Translations under genes and position numbers: made by a program | NCBI GenBank assembly: GCA_001819095.1 | Contig: MHLS01000018.1 | Coordinates: forward strand, 7,480-13,899 | Direction of reading: 5' to 3' | DNA length: 6,420 nt | From: Candidatus Lloydbacteria bacterium RIFCSPLOWO2_02_FULL_54_12 | GTDB taxonomy: Bacteria; Patescibacteriota; Minisyncoccia; Phycocordibacterales; UBA6899 | In this document: positions 5,528 through 6,420 of the stretch, in pieces | How the letters are laid out: each line of letters opens with the position of its first letter | Position numbering within the stretch: position 1 is the stretch's first letter | The notes under the pieces: model-generated | What the model was told of the DNA's origin: nothing | The model's input: the letters and a program-made list of their open reading frames with translations, nothing else | Databases searched by the model: none

Positions 5528-5582
5528 GAAGTACGAGGTCGAACCTTGAAGAATTAACTCCTAAGGTTCGACCTCGTACTTC
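5528..5582. repeat. Long inverted repeat, family copy R4 with perfect arms
   Basis: Two 20-base arms (5528-5547 and 5563-5582) are perfectly complementary around the 15-base spacer GAAGAATTAACTCCT. The sequence differs from R1 and R3 at several arm positions (for example TACGAGGTCGAACC in place of TACAAGGTCCGACC), yet every change is matched on the other arm. Spacer orientation agrees with R1 and is opposite to R3. On the minus strand the hairpin is followed by TTTGTTTCG, so it may also end the rpiB transcript. Confidence 0.9.
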
Positions 5583-5590
5583 AAGGCACT

Positions 5591-5626
5591 TCTTAAGGTC
5601 GGACCTTGTATTTTTTCCACCTTGTA
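5591..5626. repeat. Half inverted repeat, family copy R5
   Basis: TTCTTAAGGTCGG then ACCTTGTATTTTTTCC, and after that ACCTTGTA, reproduces the right half of R3 in the same orientation. It begins nine bases after R4. GTACTTCTTTTGT (5624-5636) can also pair with ACAAAGAAGTAC left of and into R4 (5523-5534), suggesting nesting or insertion of one element into another. Confidence 0.8.
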
Positions 5627-5648
5627 CTTCTTTTGTTTTTATGTGCGA

Positions 5649-6101
5649 CTATCCGATCGCCTCGATCTTCTTGATTCGCCGCACGTGCCGTTCATCACCG
5701 GAGAATTTGGTTTCGAGCCAGAGTTTCACCGCACTCTTTGCCTCATCTATAGAAAGCAGTCTTGCGCCGAGCGAAAGAATGTTCGCGTCGTTGTGTTCGC
5801 GGGAAAGCCGGATGATATCGAGCGACCCGCCATAGTACACCGTGCAACGGACATTCTTAAATCGGTTGGCGACCATCGCCTCCCCTTCTCCCGAGCCGCC
5901 GAGCACGATACCAAAAGCGCCCTTTGGGTCGCGTGAAACTTCCCCCGCCGCAAGCGCGATGAAGTCCGGATAATCATCGAGCGGGTCAAAAGTGTGCGCT
6001 CCAAGATCAACAACCTCGTGGCCGAGGTCTTTTTTGACGAAAGCCGCAAGCGCCTCTTTCATCTCAAAACCCGCATGGTCGGTGGCGAGGAAGATCTTCA
6101 T
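5649..6101 (-). CDS. rpiB: Ribose-5-phosphate isomerase B
   Basis: This 150-residue protein has the RpiB/LacAB fold and would interconvert ribulose-5-P and ribose-5-P in the cytoplasm. ATDHAGFEMK (6-15) holds the expected D8 and H9. GGSGEGEAMVANRF (68-81) is the anion-hole and active-site loop, and SREHNDANILSLGAR (100-114) contains the conserved His 103. The catalytic cysteine of E. coli-type RpiB (CGTG loop) is absent. The loop resembles the mycobacterial form (GGSGNGE), where a glutamate acts as base, so E74 is the likely base. Length is normal. The start at 6101 (MKIFLATDHAG) fits the family; five extra codons upstream do not. It follows the Mrr-like gene by seven bases. It has no good Shine-Dalgarno but has TATAAT six bases before the ATG. 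It probably serves with the rpe-tkt operon 2 kb away, though it is not cotranscribed with it. Confidence 0.95.
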   Translation of the reverse strand: MKIFLATDHAGFEMKEALAAFVKKDLGHEVVDLGAHTFDPLDDYPDFIALAAGEVSRDPKGAFGIVLGGSGEGEAMVANRFKNVRCTVYYGGSLDIIRLSREHNDANILSLGARLLSIDEAKSAVKLWLETKFSGDERHVRRIKKIEAIG

Positions 6102-6107
6102 AGGCCT

Positions 6108-6113
6108 ATTATA
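6108..6113 (-). promoter_or_regulatory. -10 box of rpiB, probably leaderless
   Basis: On the minus strand a perfect TATAAT ends six bases before the rpiB ATG (6101) and overlaps the TAA stop of the upstream gene. The -35 region is a poor match. The geometry equals that of the rpe-like promoter. Confidence 0.5.
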
Positions 6114-6420
6114 CACCAGACACTGAATTTTCAGATGCCTCCTTCTTCAGCGAACGAATACGTTCAATAAGATTTGGGCCATCAATGAGTTCGATGGGCT
6201 TGTCCTCGGCAAACTTCTCCGCCTCTGAAGTAAAATAGCCCGTGGTAACAAAGTATCCTTTGCCCCTACTGTGTTGGTGGTCAATCGCCCCCAAGAAATT
6301 CCGTACCTCCGGCTCTCCCACCTTGTTTGTTTTAGAGTATTTTTTGCACTGCACAAGATGGGTAACACCGTCTTTCTCTGCTTCAACGTCTACGCCGTGG
6401 TCTCCCGCGTGGCCAACGGC
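6109..6420 (-). CDS. Mrr-type restriction endonuclease domain (5' end outside window)
   Basis: The frame is open to the right edge; 103 C-terminal residues are present and the N-terminus is missing. The visible part is a classical Mrr_cat nuclease core. GHAGDHGVDVEAEKDG (3-18) has the catalytic aspartates, and LVQCKKYSKTNKVG (22-35) has the Q-x-K arm of the PD-(D/E)xK site. VRNFLGAI (38-45), YFVTTGYFTSEAEKFA (54-69) and IELIDGPNLIERI (74-86) follow in the usual order. Such domains cut DNA, often methylated DNA (type IV restriction), or are parts of other defence proteins. The missing N-terminus would decide which. A shorter version starting at an internal GTG (6354) would lose the catalytic aspartate and is rejected. 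The gene ends seven bases before rpiB and may be cotranscribed with it. Confidence 0.93.
   Translation of the reverse strand, partial: AVGHAGDHGVDVEAEKDGVTHLVQCKKYSKTNKVGEPEVRNFLGAIDHQHSRGKGYFVTTGYFTSEAEKFAEDKPIELIDGPNLIERIRSLKKEASENSVSGV

Noticed and set aside
4510..5626. CRISPR array
   Set aside because: The repeats are palindromic, irregularly spaced, in both orientations and separated by a gene. No regular unique spacers or cas genes are seen.
1..6420. tRNA or rRNA genes
   Set aside because: No cloverleaf with a T-loop consensus and no rRNA-like segment was seen on either strand.

Overview
The window looks like part of a small-genome, uncultivated bacterium, most plausibly Candidate Phyla Radiation / Patescibacteria (Parcubacteria-like). 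This is inference. The supporting signs are a transketolase split into two genes, a stand-alone pentose-phosphate set, an AsnRS-like synthetase core without an anticodon-binding domain, a secreted Cys-containing FN3-repeat protein, tight gene packing and intergenic palindromic repeats. TGA is used as an ordinary stop codon, so the standard bacterial code applies.

Layout, left to right. (1) Positions 1-771, minus strand: the N-terminal 257 residues of a secreted FN3-repeat protein that runs off the left edge. (2) Positions 868-3534, minus strand: an apparent operon transcribed rpe-like, transketolase N subunit, transketolase C subunit. The two tkt genes overlap by 8 bases. (3) Positions 3535-3620: a short divergent promoter region. 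(4) Positions 3621-4475, plus strand: an AsnRS-related class II synthetase core, possibly an asparagine synthetase, followed by a clear intrinsic terminator. (5) Positions 4476-4881: about 400 bases without a gene. They hold a perfect palindrome, three successive stem-loop modules, a long inverted repeat and a probable promoter. (6) Positions 4882-5484, plus strand: an unrecognised 200-residue protein with an HEAMH zinc-protease-like motif and its own terminator. (7) Positions 5485-5648: more copies of the long inverted repeat. (8) Positions 5649-6101, minus strand: rpiB. (9) Positions 6109-6420, minus strand: the C-terminal part of an Mrr-type restriction endonuclease that runs off the right edge.

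How the genes fit together: RpiB, the epimerase-like protein and the two-subunit transketolase are three of the reactions of the non-oxidative pentose phosphate pathway. They interconvert ribulose-5-P, ribose-5-P and xylulose-5-P and link them to triose and hexose phosphates. No transaldolase or oxidative-branch gene lies in the window. The AsnRS-like protein would supply asparagine if the paralog assignment is right.

The most unusual content is non-coding. A dispersed family of long inverted repeats is built on a roughly 20-bp palindromic unit containing AAGGTCSGACCTT. It has three full copies and two partial ones in 5 kb, and one copy has base-paired changes on both arms. A separate cluster of structured hairpins lies between two family members. 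The rpe-like and rpiB genes also each have a -10 box exactly six bases before the ATG, which suggests leaderless transcripts.
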